A stretch of DNA of 64,000 bases, from contig JBAJFG010000562.1 in assembly GCA_037903475.1 (NCBI GenBank), positions 2,790,001 to 2,854,000 of the forward strand, in the 5' to 3' direction. Numbering within the stretch: the first letter of the stretch is position 1; the number at the start of each line of letters is the position of its first letter. Positions 12,201-21,640 of this stretch are shown here, piece by piece. The notes beneath the pieces are model-generated. The model worked only from the letters and a program-made list of their open reading frames with translations. It searched no databases and was not told the origin of the DNA. Both the position numbers and the translations under genes were made by a program. The stretch comes from Ancylostoma caninum (lineage: Eukaryota; Nematoda; Chromadorea; Rhabditida; Ancylostomatidae).

Positions 12201-13206
12201 AGCTTACGGTACGAGCCCATTAATCATGGTAATGATACATTCATTCTTTGTAAACGATTCTGAAAATCGTGCTGCGCTCACCCTACTTCGTATCCTTCGC
12301 CTATCTTATTTTTGAGTCAATAAAATTTGTAGTAGCCTTGGCTGCAGCTCGTTATCACAAAAACATTTTTCAGACGCCTGCCCTTTTTGGTTCGATGCTA
12401 ATCGTCTCATATGGAAGCACCCTGTGACTTGCTCTTCCGGTGTAAAGTATTATGTAAATTTCATTCATGGAACAAGTATGTCTTTGCTTATGCTTTCGAT
12501 TAACACGGTGACATCCATATGCATATGGAAAAGAATTAGGGTACGTTGCCATTTCATCCATGTTCATTTACCATGAAAAAGGCAGAAAGTACTACATCTG
12601 TTGGTGTTTATTGACCTTGCAGCTAAAATTTAGGCGCAGAAAAATGAATCAGCAATGGAGCAGCAGACGTCGATGCTAAGAATGAACATAAGATTTTACG
12701 TGCAGGTAACGTTGGGAGTAAAAATTGATTTTAATTGGCGTACTTTCTGCAATGATTGCAAGTATGAGGTTTGAACGTCGAGTTCAAGAAAACCCCAAAA
12801 AAACCTCTTAATTTTATTAATGTCCCACAATACACAACGTTCAATGAACGTATGCTGATGCTCTTTGTCACTTAAGTTTCTCTTTACTCGAACGTTAATG
12901 TATAGCCTCAGAACAAGATTTTTATCAGCTGCTCAGCATTTCCAGGGTTGCATTGGATCCGCAGTAATTATACTAGCGTACACTTCGCTTCGAATTGTTT
13001 CCCCTCTTGCCAAGACGAGAATGCAGCTTTTTTTGGCAACAACACTGCTTATGGAAATAGTTCATATGTGTGATGGGTAGGATGAATTATGTTCCTGAAA
13101 ACGTCATATTATTTAAAAGAGGTGTTGCAGCATCATACTCGTCGCCTTCAACAAACATTTTCGTGACATAGTGCTTCAACCGCAGCGGCTCTTCAAAAAG
13201 ACTTAG
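6266..13206 (+). CDS. Serpentine chemoreceptor, class Srx (7TM GPCR), 8 exons
   Basis: Exons: 6266-6334, 6410-6570, 6648-6791, 6974-7059, 12374-12540, 12634-12705, 12946-13076, 13131-13206. All seven introns are GT-AG and every phase fits; the sum is 906 nt, or 301 residues plus TAG. Seen: TM1 after MNNDTLTAILDSEEIIAGV, the Srx loop FHNAFGYLCLSNLAAN, HLEIAINRIVAIAWPVRY at the end of TM3, an extracellular loop with two cysteines (YACPFWFD...VTC), and the TM7 signature TTLLMEIVHMCDG followed by IILVAFN. Length and motif order match nematode Srx receptors, inferred to be chemosensory membrane proteins. The start is the only ATG giving a short extracellular N-terminus in frame. Intron 4 is 5.3 kb and full of transposons; the other introns are 54-240 bp. 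The exon 6 acceptor could be six bases further in (12640). No coding lesion is visible. Confidence 0.9.
7140..7507. mobile_element. 368-bp MITE flanked by TTAA, in srx intron 4
   Basis: Left TTAA (7140-7143) is followed by AGGCAGCACTCACGGG. The right side is the reverse complement with three mismatches over about 26 bases and ends in TTAA (7504-7507). The TTAA duplication suggests a piggyBac-type mechanism, but the terminal bases differ from the classical CCC ends, so the superfamily is not certain. It lies 80 bp after the exon 4 donor of the srx gene. Confidence 0.75.
7871..8470 (-). pseudogene. Penelope-like element relic: GIY-YIG endonuclease end
   Basis: The - strand frame 7871-8359 contains GVIYLISCKSCVDEYVSET, then ARLLSGRIKKHLDGK, and later INRKEECLSITRAF. 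This is the GIY-YIG nuclease layout of Penelope-like elements: YLI-C-C-YV-T, a conserved R, H, and a distal E. GIY is degenerated to GVIY and the catalytic core looks eroded. The upstream part (8360-8560) is broken by stops, and no reverse transcriptase domain follows. It is a 5'-deleted dead copy inside srx intron 4. A related stretch occurs at about 49650-49900. Confidence 0.7.
8731..8941. mobile_element. 211-bp Mutator-like MITE with 9-bp target duplication
   Basis: Terminal inverted repeats of 25 bp (8731-8755 and 8917-8941) match at 24 positions and contain GGTCATGATGAGGCAAAA. The bases GAAGATAGT stand immediately outside both ends (8722-8730 and 8942-8950). A 9-bp duplication is characteristic of Mutator-like (MULE) insertion. 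There is no coding capacity, so it must have been moved in trans. It lies in srx intron 4. Confidence 0.85.
9705..11481 (+). mobile_element. 5'-truncated RTE-type non-LTR retrotransposon with (GAA)n tail
   Basis: The segment carries the reverse transcriptase and C-terminal parts of an RTE element and ends in a GAA/AAG microsatellite (11431-11480), the usual simple-repeat 3' end of RTE elements. No apurinic endonuclease domain is found upstream, so the copy is 5'-truncated, as is common after incomplete reverse transcription. It sits in the sense orientation inside srx intron 4. Base composition is clearly more GC-rich than the surroundings. Confidence 0.88.
9797..11431 (+). pseudogene. RTE reverse transcriptase, one frameshift
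   Basis: The frame opens at least from 9797 (EKFYGVNDKHGHLISDRR) through the ATG at 9965. Motifs in order: MKPGKATGPDDVAAELW, SNYRPIRLLSH, motif A AFLDLEKAFDRVPH (about 10382-10423), SVGVHQGSALSPLLF, motif C LLYADDVMLA (about 10651-10680), and KYLGSTLSADG. At about 10924 one base appears to be missing: the frame ends in WLSGAQ, while the +1 frame continues KWRSMTGVLCDKK and runs to TAA at 11429-11431 (C-terminal motif RLRWYGHVLR). A second shift is likely near 9760. The catalytic aspartates are intact. I infer a young copy, mobile once but now unable to make the full protein without frameshifting. Confidence 0.88.
11668..11944. mobile_element. 277-bp GC-rich MITE
   Basis: Inverted ends of about 20 bp (TAAGGGGCTTTTACAGTTTT on the left, TAAAGGGGTTTTTACAGTT as the reverse complement of the right) enclose a GC-rich core with GCGGCAA and GAGCTCGC motifs. 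There is no coding potential. No target duplication is clear. It lies between the RTE copy and exon 5 of the srx gene. Confidence 0.7.
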
Positions 13207-14930
13207 ACATCTTTTTGAATAAATCGGTTTGAGAATTGAACCTGTGCGATTTTTCATCCCTTGCTTTCCCGTGGTTTGAATTTGTTGCATTTTTGAATTA
13301 CGCATTGCATTATGGCACATAATAATATTTCATTTTGTAGCCGTTGTTTTGTCATGTACCACGAATTTACCTATAAACTGTATTACCCACTTTTCACCGT
13401 GCCTTGTTTCCTATCGCATTGAATATGACATTGCAAGGGTGGTGAATACCTACAACAGCGATTTCTGTTGTAGGTTTAACTTACCCAGGAGCCCGTTCTG
13501 TGACCATATTAATTGTGATTGATACTAATGATTTATTCACCTAAAGATGTTTTTCATCGCGGGATCGAGATTGTCGGATCGGTCCGCGATGGGGACGACT
13601 TGAGGCATGCATTTCTGATGTAGAAGTGTATTTCTATTCATTCATAATTTTCATATGTACAATATAACTTACTAGAATGTTGCAGAATAACGAGCACGAA
13701 CACCGAAATGAGAGCAACGAGCAAACACTCGGGAAAAAACACTACATAGGAAAAAAAAACTAACAGTGAGTGCCGTCCACCAGGCGTTCATTACGTCCGA
13801 GAGGAGGCTTTCTCGCGTTGGCTGGATCAAACAGTCAGAGGAGCTCTCTTGTAAAAGGCATTGAATGTTTTATCCATGATCAGTCACTCTTCTATACTTG
13901 TATTGTCAACATTGACTAGTCTATGTTTTGCTCGCTGTGGGCACTTCCGAAACGTACCCACAAAACGTTATTACGAAGGGAGCGCAGTAAATGAGTGTCT
14001 TGTGACACCCCTTATAACACATTACCGCCATACCGTACCTCGACAACATATGCTTGGCGTAGCAGCGAAAGCGATGATATTTCAGAACCTCAAGCAATAG
14101 AGGCATCTACTCAGCAAGTGCTGTTTGGGAACTGCTCTCGGAAGTAATCATGTATCTACAAACCAGAGAGGCCGTCAATGTGCACCTTTCGGCACTTTGC
14201 TGAGGGTCAGGTGATGTTTGGGCAAATGAACGCTTTAGAGAGCATGACTGGATAGTAATCAGAGATCAAACAACTTTTGGGAAGATATCAAAGGAGAGGG
14301 TTGAGATTAGCACAGAGAAAAAATGCGTTGCTGAAGGATTGGACCGGACCTAAATAGTGCTTGGACCACAGCTAATGGAACGAATCAGAACAAATTCGAA
14401 CTCAGTTATAGTTGGGAACGAACAGGCTTCGGGTGTGGAGGGGAACAAAAGCAGTGTTCTTAACAGCAACCAATCGACGGATTTGAAGCATATCTCAAAA
14501 TGTGTTCTGCAATGGCATATTCATCAAGTTTCCTATGTGCACCGGTGTTTGAAAGACATTTTCTTCTAAATCCAATATTGATGGAACGTCGTCACCTGGT
14601 ACGTTATTCGCCCACCGTTCACTTGTAACGCTTGTCTTGAAGTCAACAATTTAATAATGACAATAAAAATACGAATAATAAAAAACACAAGTCAACAACT
14701 TTAGAAAATTCGAATTCTGAATATGCTACGAAAATTTCTTAATGCGAAGATATCTGTTTGCGCCGATCTCAGTCCTGCATCAAATAAAAAGAAAATTTCA
14801 TGTATACTGTCTTGGTCTCCTGAAGATTTTGTCGTTCCAGCCCGAGCGGCGGGAAATGTCGGGCGTTAAAAGCAAGACGGAAATTTACCGCATACTGTAC
14901 GAAATTCAGGAAGGAGAGAATATTGGCGCA
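13207..14930. other. Intergenic sequence 3' of srx, one small hairpin
   Basis: No gene seen. At 13448-13475 a perfect 11-bp stem (ACCTACAACAG with its complement, six-base loop) could be a small structured element or a chance palindrome. Frames such as 13861-14100 and 14357-14569 have no family resemblance. Confidence 0.4.
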
Positions 14931-14934
14931 TTTA

Positions 14935-15365
14935 CAAATGTATTGCCAGACATGAAGTCTCTCCAAACGCATTGTCAAACAAACCTCTTGCAACAACAAC
15001 AATCTTGCCAATTGTATCGCTTCACGAATTTTGCCAATTGTATCGTCTAACAAGCAGGCTATCAACCGCGCAGAAATTCCTATATCATCAGGAATTGTGC
15101 CACGATACCATTCTCCTGAGTCTGCTGCCATTCTAGCTGAGCCATCCGCGTCGACAAATGGCTAAGCCTCCATCTAAGAATGAAATGAATGCGTTATCAA
15201 AACACCATGAAATGTATCGCCAACAGATTCTCCCGCCTTTTGCATTGCCAAACTGAGTCTTGACCCATTCTCCTGGAAAATGTATTGCCATGCAAAATTT
15301 TAAATGTGTTGCGTATAACGTATTGCCAAACAGATTCTCTCGCCGAATGTATCGCCACTGAACTC
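14935..15365. repeat. Degenerate short-motif repeat (TTGCCAAnnGTATCGCC)
   Basis: The motif ATTGCCAA or GTATCGCC recurs irregularly, for example CTTGCCAATTGTATCGCT (about 15004) and TTTGCCAATTGTATCGTC (about 15030), then several more between 15206 and 15352 often followed by CAGATTCTC(T/C)CGCC. The spacing is variable, so this is a decayed tandem or satellite-like stretch. The overlapping frames 14742-15131 are not supported as genes. Confidence 0.5.
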
Positions 15366-15693
15366 CAGAGTAGGGAAATGTTCTGAGATTTATGAAAACG
15401 AATAATGAGGCGACTTAGTTTCTTTTGAAAACCTTTAACGCTTATGAGCATATGGGCACTACTCCATATTAGAGTCAAATTCCACCTCCCCACTGCCCAC
15501 CTTTGCTCTCAGTTGAACGTAAGACACTTTACCTTTCTTGGTGTTGCACACAATTAATACATTGTAATGAACATTTGAATAGCTTTCGCCTGATCTAAGC
15601 ACTAATTTTCATCAATGTTCGACCTTTCTTAACCTGTAACACAAATTCCAGATCATCACATCACTGACAAACCTTCCAACATTGAGGAAACCA

Positions 15694-16575
15694 GGGGTGG
15701 TAGTAAACTTACTGAAACTGCCAGTTAGCGAATAACATTAACTGGCAGCTAACTCCCAGCTTACGGGGAACTGCGGGAGGGTAATGTAAGCTTCATTGGC
15801 CCGAACGAGATTCTCTAAGTACGATGCTTAAAAACTATGGCGAAACGGGGACCATACTTGTAGGTAAACTCACAGTTCGAAAACGAACTATGAGCTCACC
15901 GTCACGTTGAACTTGCTGCCAGTATGAAACGACGAGGACGCGGTGAGCGAAAGAGCGTGTGCGGCGCACGAGACGCAGACGGCGATCTCGTCGTTTCGCG
16001 AAAAAGTCCTCCAGAGGACTATTTGCTCATGGTTCGGGTTCATCGTTGTAGCCAGTCGAGCTTGCACTGACTCCTTTTTGGTGAAGACACATTTCCGGGT
16101 ACACCCAGCTGATCGATGTTCCCACTGCCTCGATCACCATGACCTTCCGTCGGAGATCATCGGTGACTCCAGCCTCCTGGTGGCTGATTCCGACACCTGA
16201 GCCCTACTCCTTCGTAAATTAAATCCCACATATTTCATGGGCATGGAACTACATCTTTGAGCTTAATGCATCAAAGTTAGGTTATACGGGAAGAGATTCA
16301 CTCACCGCTTCGGGTATGATGACCACATAAGGTCCCGTTTGAACTCGAATCCATGGTTCAGAGGTATGTCGGCATACTCCGAGGACAACGAGTATCCCAT
16401 CTGTGAAGGTTCGAAACCTCTAAGAGTTTGCAGGTTTTGCAAGAGCCTCATCATCCAAAGACCACAGTTGTCAGTTAGCTCCAAGCTAGTTCAAGGTTGC
16501 AAACCAGAGCTGACAGTTCACCGCGACCTTCTGCTCATCGTTTCATCGCCGTTCCAGGAGGTTTACTACCACCCC
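15694..16575. mobile_element. Candidate DNA element bounded by 15-bp inverted repeats
   Basis: GGGGTGGTAGTAAAC (15694-15708) returns exactly inverted at 16561-16575 (GTTTACTACCACCCC). The interior holds two + strand frames (15943-16200 and 16339-16581), moderately GC-rich, that I cannot assign. The ends, length (882 bp) and composition suggest a DNA transposon or its remnant, but no target duplication or transposase motif was seen. Confidence 0.4.
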
Positions 16576-18191
16576 AGCTAAACAATTTTGGGCATTTTGT
16601 ATATACCAACCGTAGCACAAAGAAGAGAGACCAGGAGTGGTATGCGTGATCCACAAAACGCCATTTAGTCACCTGGAGATCTAATCTTCGTGTTCAGTAC
16701 GAGAAAGAACCGCGCTGTACAATTTTTGAGAGGATTCAACGACATCGTATTCGGCCCCGATTCAGAAGCGTATCGTAGTGAGTTATTAAAAATTTTCAAA
16801 CCTTCTTCTTCCGAATGGGCCCTTTAGACGACAGTTTTATATTAAATACTTCGTAGCCGTAATTCATCATTGTTGGTTATAGAAGTCGAAACGCGCAACA
16901 TTCACATCCTTCTATGTGAGTCTGTATAGCTGTCAGCAGAAGCATCGTAACACTTGTACATCCAGAGGGCATCATTGGTCACGCCCCTTTTCTGGTTGAG
17001 CCTAAACACCCCTCCGGGGGTTATTTTAAGTGCTGGGCACGAAAATCCTAACAATTTCATATTATAGCCGCACTTGATTGCAAAAGATATGCACAGGATA
17101 AAATATCTCGCAGAACTTCCTGAATTTTCACAGAGGGATCATTTGAATTGCTATACATGCTTATACCTTACTGCTAAAACTAACACTTTCTTCCAATTTC
17201 TTACACAACCGCACATCAATCTCATGAAAACGAGGGTATGGTACGAAATCAATACGATATTCAATGTATACAAAATCTATAGTACGATGTTTGTATTCAG
17301 GACATCGAATAACTCCCACGTAGAGATTCTATACCTACTTACAGTATACATGTCGTAACCCCACAAACGCAGATGATTATCGCTTCGCTAGCACAACCCT
17401 TAGGTTTTTCTCTCATACTTTGCATTTGAGAAAGAACTCCCCCCCTCTCCACCCCCAAAAAAAAGTACGGTGCGGATGCGTTTAGGCACGCCCACCGAAA
17501 TTTCATTTAAGTGGCGGACATCAGAAAACGACTGTAAGTCATTTCTACCAGTTTAAGCAATGGAGTGGATAATTCCGCTGCTAGTAAACCTGTTAGAAAA
17601 TAAGATTTGGTGCACTGCGAGCTGCACACTGCGAGGTAGGCAAAAGAAGGAAAATGATGTGTCAACTAGGGTCACTGTCGTGAACTCAAAATTAGGAATC
17701 TCATTTGCCCCGCCCATTTGTTTCGCAAAATATTTGGCTTTAAATAAATTTTTTCGACTTTTTTGCATGGAAGCATGCACGCACATATACCACTTCCACC
17801 AGCGGCGTCTCTTGATGATTCCAGTCAGGTAAAATTCCCAGAAATTTCAAAGCAAGCAATGTGACTTCTATGAGGAGTTTCGTTTAAATAAAAATTTATT
17901 CGAAATCTTATTAAGAAATAGAAATCAGAAAGCACCGGCATGATTAAAAATCCATTTGAAATGGCTATGTAAGCACGACCATGGACAGCATGTGAAGGAA
18001 GCCATCTCCACGCAAGAAAAAAAAAACATGAGCCGAAGTGAGCATCAGTACGGATATTATAGACCAGAACGAAGAAAAAATACAATGAAGAAAAAAAGGA
18101 AAACGCTCTACAACCATGTAACAGCAGTTACCTATTCGACTATTATAATTCGAACATTCCTAGAAAAAAGTCTCGGTGAATCATATTCACT
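16576..18191. other. Intergenic, no recognised feature
   Basis: AT-rich sequence with short unrelated frames (17074-17358, 17553-17832, 17825-18252). No repeat, RNA gene or splice-supported exon was found. Confidence 0.4.
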
Positions 18192-18615
18192 TCAAACGAT
18201 GTCGAAGAGCACTAGCGAGTCAAAATGGCTGGCAAACACTTTCTGGAAGTGAAAATATTCAGCAGTAAGCGCTGCATGGATCTTTGTGCTAGAACCAAAA
18301 GCCAGGGTTCTATCAGGCTTCCGTAACGTGAGAGATGTTCTTACGGTGAGTACTGTCAATCCAGAAACTTGTAGGGATTCCTGGGACAGAAGGATCTCTG
18401 TTCGACGTTGAATCATAAAATTTTCCACTTACATCCCAAAGATTCACCCATTGACAGTTGCCAATGTTCAAAAGTTCAAATTTGGCCCGAATGAAGAGCG
18501 GGAATTTCCGGATCGACAGTACGTAGTACTGAGCGGCCTTGGCTGGATTTGTGCCCTCCACTCGAACCAAGTGCACCTGCAGGGTCGCCCATGGAACTCC
18601 TTCGGGGCAGCTGCT
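18192..18615 (-). CDS. Unidentified two-exon coding segment, possibly MATH-like
   Basis: Not recognised with certainty. Exon A (18433-18615, 61 codons, phase 0 at both ends) begins SSCPEGVPWATLQVHLV and ends CQWVNLWD at a strong donor (GTAAGTGG). After a 52-bp intron exon B (18192-18380, acceptor CCCAG) gives ESLQVSGLTVLT and runs to a stop in the same frame. The pattern GVPW...YYVLSI...FIRAKFELLNI loosely resembles the middle of a MATH domain, but the expected later part is absent. Exon A starts only 87 bp past the epac stop on the same strand. It could be the end of a closely spaced or operonic gene, an alternative 3' end of epac, or a pseudogene. The first exon is not found. Confidence 0.35.
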
Positions 18616-18702
18616 CTGATCGACTGCCCCGTTCCTCCAGGATGGAGATCTGCGCCTCTCGATGTGGCCTTATCCAAGAAACCTATCGTTAGCTCCTCTG
18701 TT

Positions 18703-21640
18703 CTAGTTCCTCCTTCTGCGTGGCTCTATCTGATAGGATAGTTCCATTAGCCTTCGTTGATTGTCGACGACGCGGAAATTTCTAATGAAATTCTGCGTCT
18801 CGAAGATTTTCTTCTGCTCCATTTGTGTAACTGAAAAAGAGGGAAAAAATGATTTTTCACCCGCGACCCCAGGAAATTTAGCCAACGTACCCGAATACCT
18901 AGATTTGCATTGTCGAAAACTCCGCAGAATATTTGCGATCATGTGCTGAAATTAAACAGCATTAGGTTAACCTGCAGGTAAGATGAAGCTTTAGAAACCC
19001 ACCATTTTCTCGAAGTTCACTAGCCCGTTGTAGTACGTTTTATTGCCCTCGTGGATGAATGTTAGGTCTTTCAGTAACAGTGGAACGAACGGAATCAATG
19101 GTGGTGACATCTGAATAGAAAAAAAGCAATTGAATTATATCACATGCACACAATAGCCAACACAATGACGAACTAACAGTAATAAATCTAGTGATATGCT
19201 GTTTTTATAACATTAAATCAGGATTTTCTAACAAATAATAAGGATGTTGGTGTATTTCAGACTAGAAGCAGTAATGTACTACACGACTGAATGAAGTATT
19301 CATTTCACGAGAAAAATGAAGTATTGCTTTCACAAGAAAGATGGCGATCCCAACATAAGAGCAACTTATACTAAATGCGCGCATTCCTCGCACGTAAGAT
19401 ATCTACAGCAAAACACGAAACCTAAGGTATTATGAATTATTATGTTCATTATTATTATTATAAACACTTAATTGGTCTCTAATGGTGGAACATTCGATTT
19501 TTCCATTCAATCGAAATCGAATATTCTTTCGTATGTCGAATGCTTGGAAGAAGTGGAAAACTCAAATGTTCCAGCATTGGCGGCCAATACAGTACTGTAC
19601 AGAAGAGAAGAAGGGCACCACAGCTTTCTGAATCTCGAACTCCTGGATGTTTAATTCGTCTAATGAATTGGTAATTGAAGTGACAAAATTATTCGATTTT
19701 CACTCACCGATTCTTAGTGGGATGGTTGGTTGCAAAAGTTTTGTTTTCAAGAGAAGACTTACAATATACATATATGAACAATAAATAGTTAAGTACTAAG
19801 AAATGGCTCCGGCTATAGCTTCGCGTACATAGACTTCCCAGAAAGCCTTGCACCAAACTTCACCCTTTTCCCAAATAATCAAAACATTACTGTCGATGGA
19901 TGAAATCTGGTCTACCATTTTTAATATGTAGTTGAGATAAAATAGATTATTCTACCACATGCGGTTGCCAAAGAATTTTAATTCAAGATCGATTGCCAAA
20001 GAATTTCAATTCAAGACCAAGAACCCCCGGGTTGAAGTTTAAATTCTAGTGCAAAACTTTCGGACTAACTCAAGATCTATTGTGATACAAGACCGTGAAT
20101 GTTTATGCAGTCGACGAGATACAGTCAGATAAAATTTTTTAATGGAATTTCTGAAGCTCTTGCGAGACAGAAGCATGAGAGCAAGCGTTGCTCCTCAGAT
20201 CAAGAGTAAAACCCCACGTTAAAACGTGAAAATTTACTAACCTTAGCTACAAGAGCTCGATAAGGTCGATGATTCCTAGAGGGATCCAACAACGACTCGA
20301 ATTCGGCAAATTGTCGTCGAAGTTTGGCAGGAAGACGCTTCAATGCAGAGAATTATAGGAAGATATGCAAGATTTTAAAAAAATATGCTAATCCTTTTTT
20401 TCTACATGGGATAAAACGATTTTTGGTATACGAATACTTCTAGAAATGTTTGGCTATCAAGGCTGTCACGAGTAAGCAAATACTGACGGTATGATGGTAT
20501 ACGGATGACGGTCTCATCCGTATACCATCGAGTAAACACAGCTCAATGTTAATTATCCAGTAAAATTGGTGTATCTATCCTCCGCTCCCGAGAATGAAGG
20601 AGCAAATCTTTCAAAACTATTGTAAACCGTCAACGAAAACTTTGCATTGGCTCATTTTCAACTCTTACTTGAATTATAATTCATTAAGCGTTCGCTAATA
20701 CAAACGATTATTGTCGTTCCCCAGAAATTGTACGGAAAACAGCGGAAACTCCCTACTCATTAGCAGACCCCAGTTGATAGTGCAGTTGCGCAATGAAAGT
20801 CGTCATTTTCTCAGAAGTATCAACTGAACTAATCATGTGCGAAGAAAATTTGAATGAAGGCAAATTCACCTCCCAAAGATGAGTAAGCCGACTGACAGCG
20901 ATGTTACTGAGGCCCAGTGTGATTGCGAACAACGTCATCAAATCGCGATTTTCCTTTGCACTGGAATCGATTGTAGTTTAACTTTAGCAGAATGGAGAAG
21001 CCTTGAGACTTAAAATAACTGTAATACTCACTACATGGCAATTTTGATGAATTTCCTCAGAGTATTGACCCGTTTCTGTGGAAGCGCCAGAAGTACCTCT
21101 GTCGTCGCCCAGTACTGAACCTCGTTAAACCTAAGGAGAAACGCGTGAGAGGGGAAAACTTAAGTGAAGTGACAGCCAGAAGTACCTTCTCATCAGCAGA
21201 TCTAAGTTGGATGGAACTCGTCCGGGGAACTGATCACGACCGATCACTTGAGTCACGAGCTCAATTTCGTCTGTCGCCTAAAAAGGGAACTTGAAAGATT
21301 ATGGCATTCCTTTCTAGGAATTGCAGTGGGACACAAGACATCTTCTCCTAGAACCCTGAGGATTACCCTAAGCATTACAACGAATTACAGGAGTAGTACC
21401 AAATATACGCAAACAAAAAAGGTTTCTGTTCTTTTTTAAAATAACTTAATCACCATTAGGTACTGAGGTAGTGCAGATTAACTATTTACAACATAATTAT
21501 CAGTGCAATTTGAGATGCTTTACCTCAAAAAGCTGTGTGTGCAGCACGAGCAGCTGCTGCGCCAACTCATGGCTACCAACGTACTCCATCACCGAGGCAT
21601 GCACAGACTCAACAGGGCCGTTCTGGTCAAGTTGCGGGAC
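18703..21640 (-). CDS. epac-1: epac exons: CDC25-homology Rap exchange domain and C-terminus
   Basis: Eight exons from 21524-21640 to 18703-18830. Recognised in order: [159 protein letters not shown] and RRRRN-stop. All structural and catalytic segments of Rap-type CDC25 domains are present, so exchange activity is expected. The protein ends directly after the domain with a basic tail, as in EPAC1/2. The acceptor of exon 20242-20337 is GAAG rather than CAG, but phase and similarity require it. Confidence 0.95.

Noticed and set aside
16405..16440. tRNA-like GGTTCGAA box
   Set aside because: No acceptor stem, D arm or anticodon arm can be folded around it. The similar GTTCGAATA at about 27050 fails the same test.
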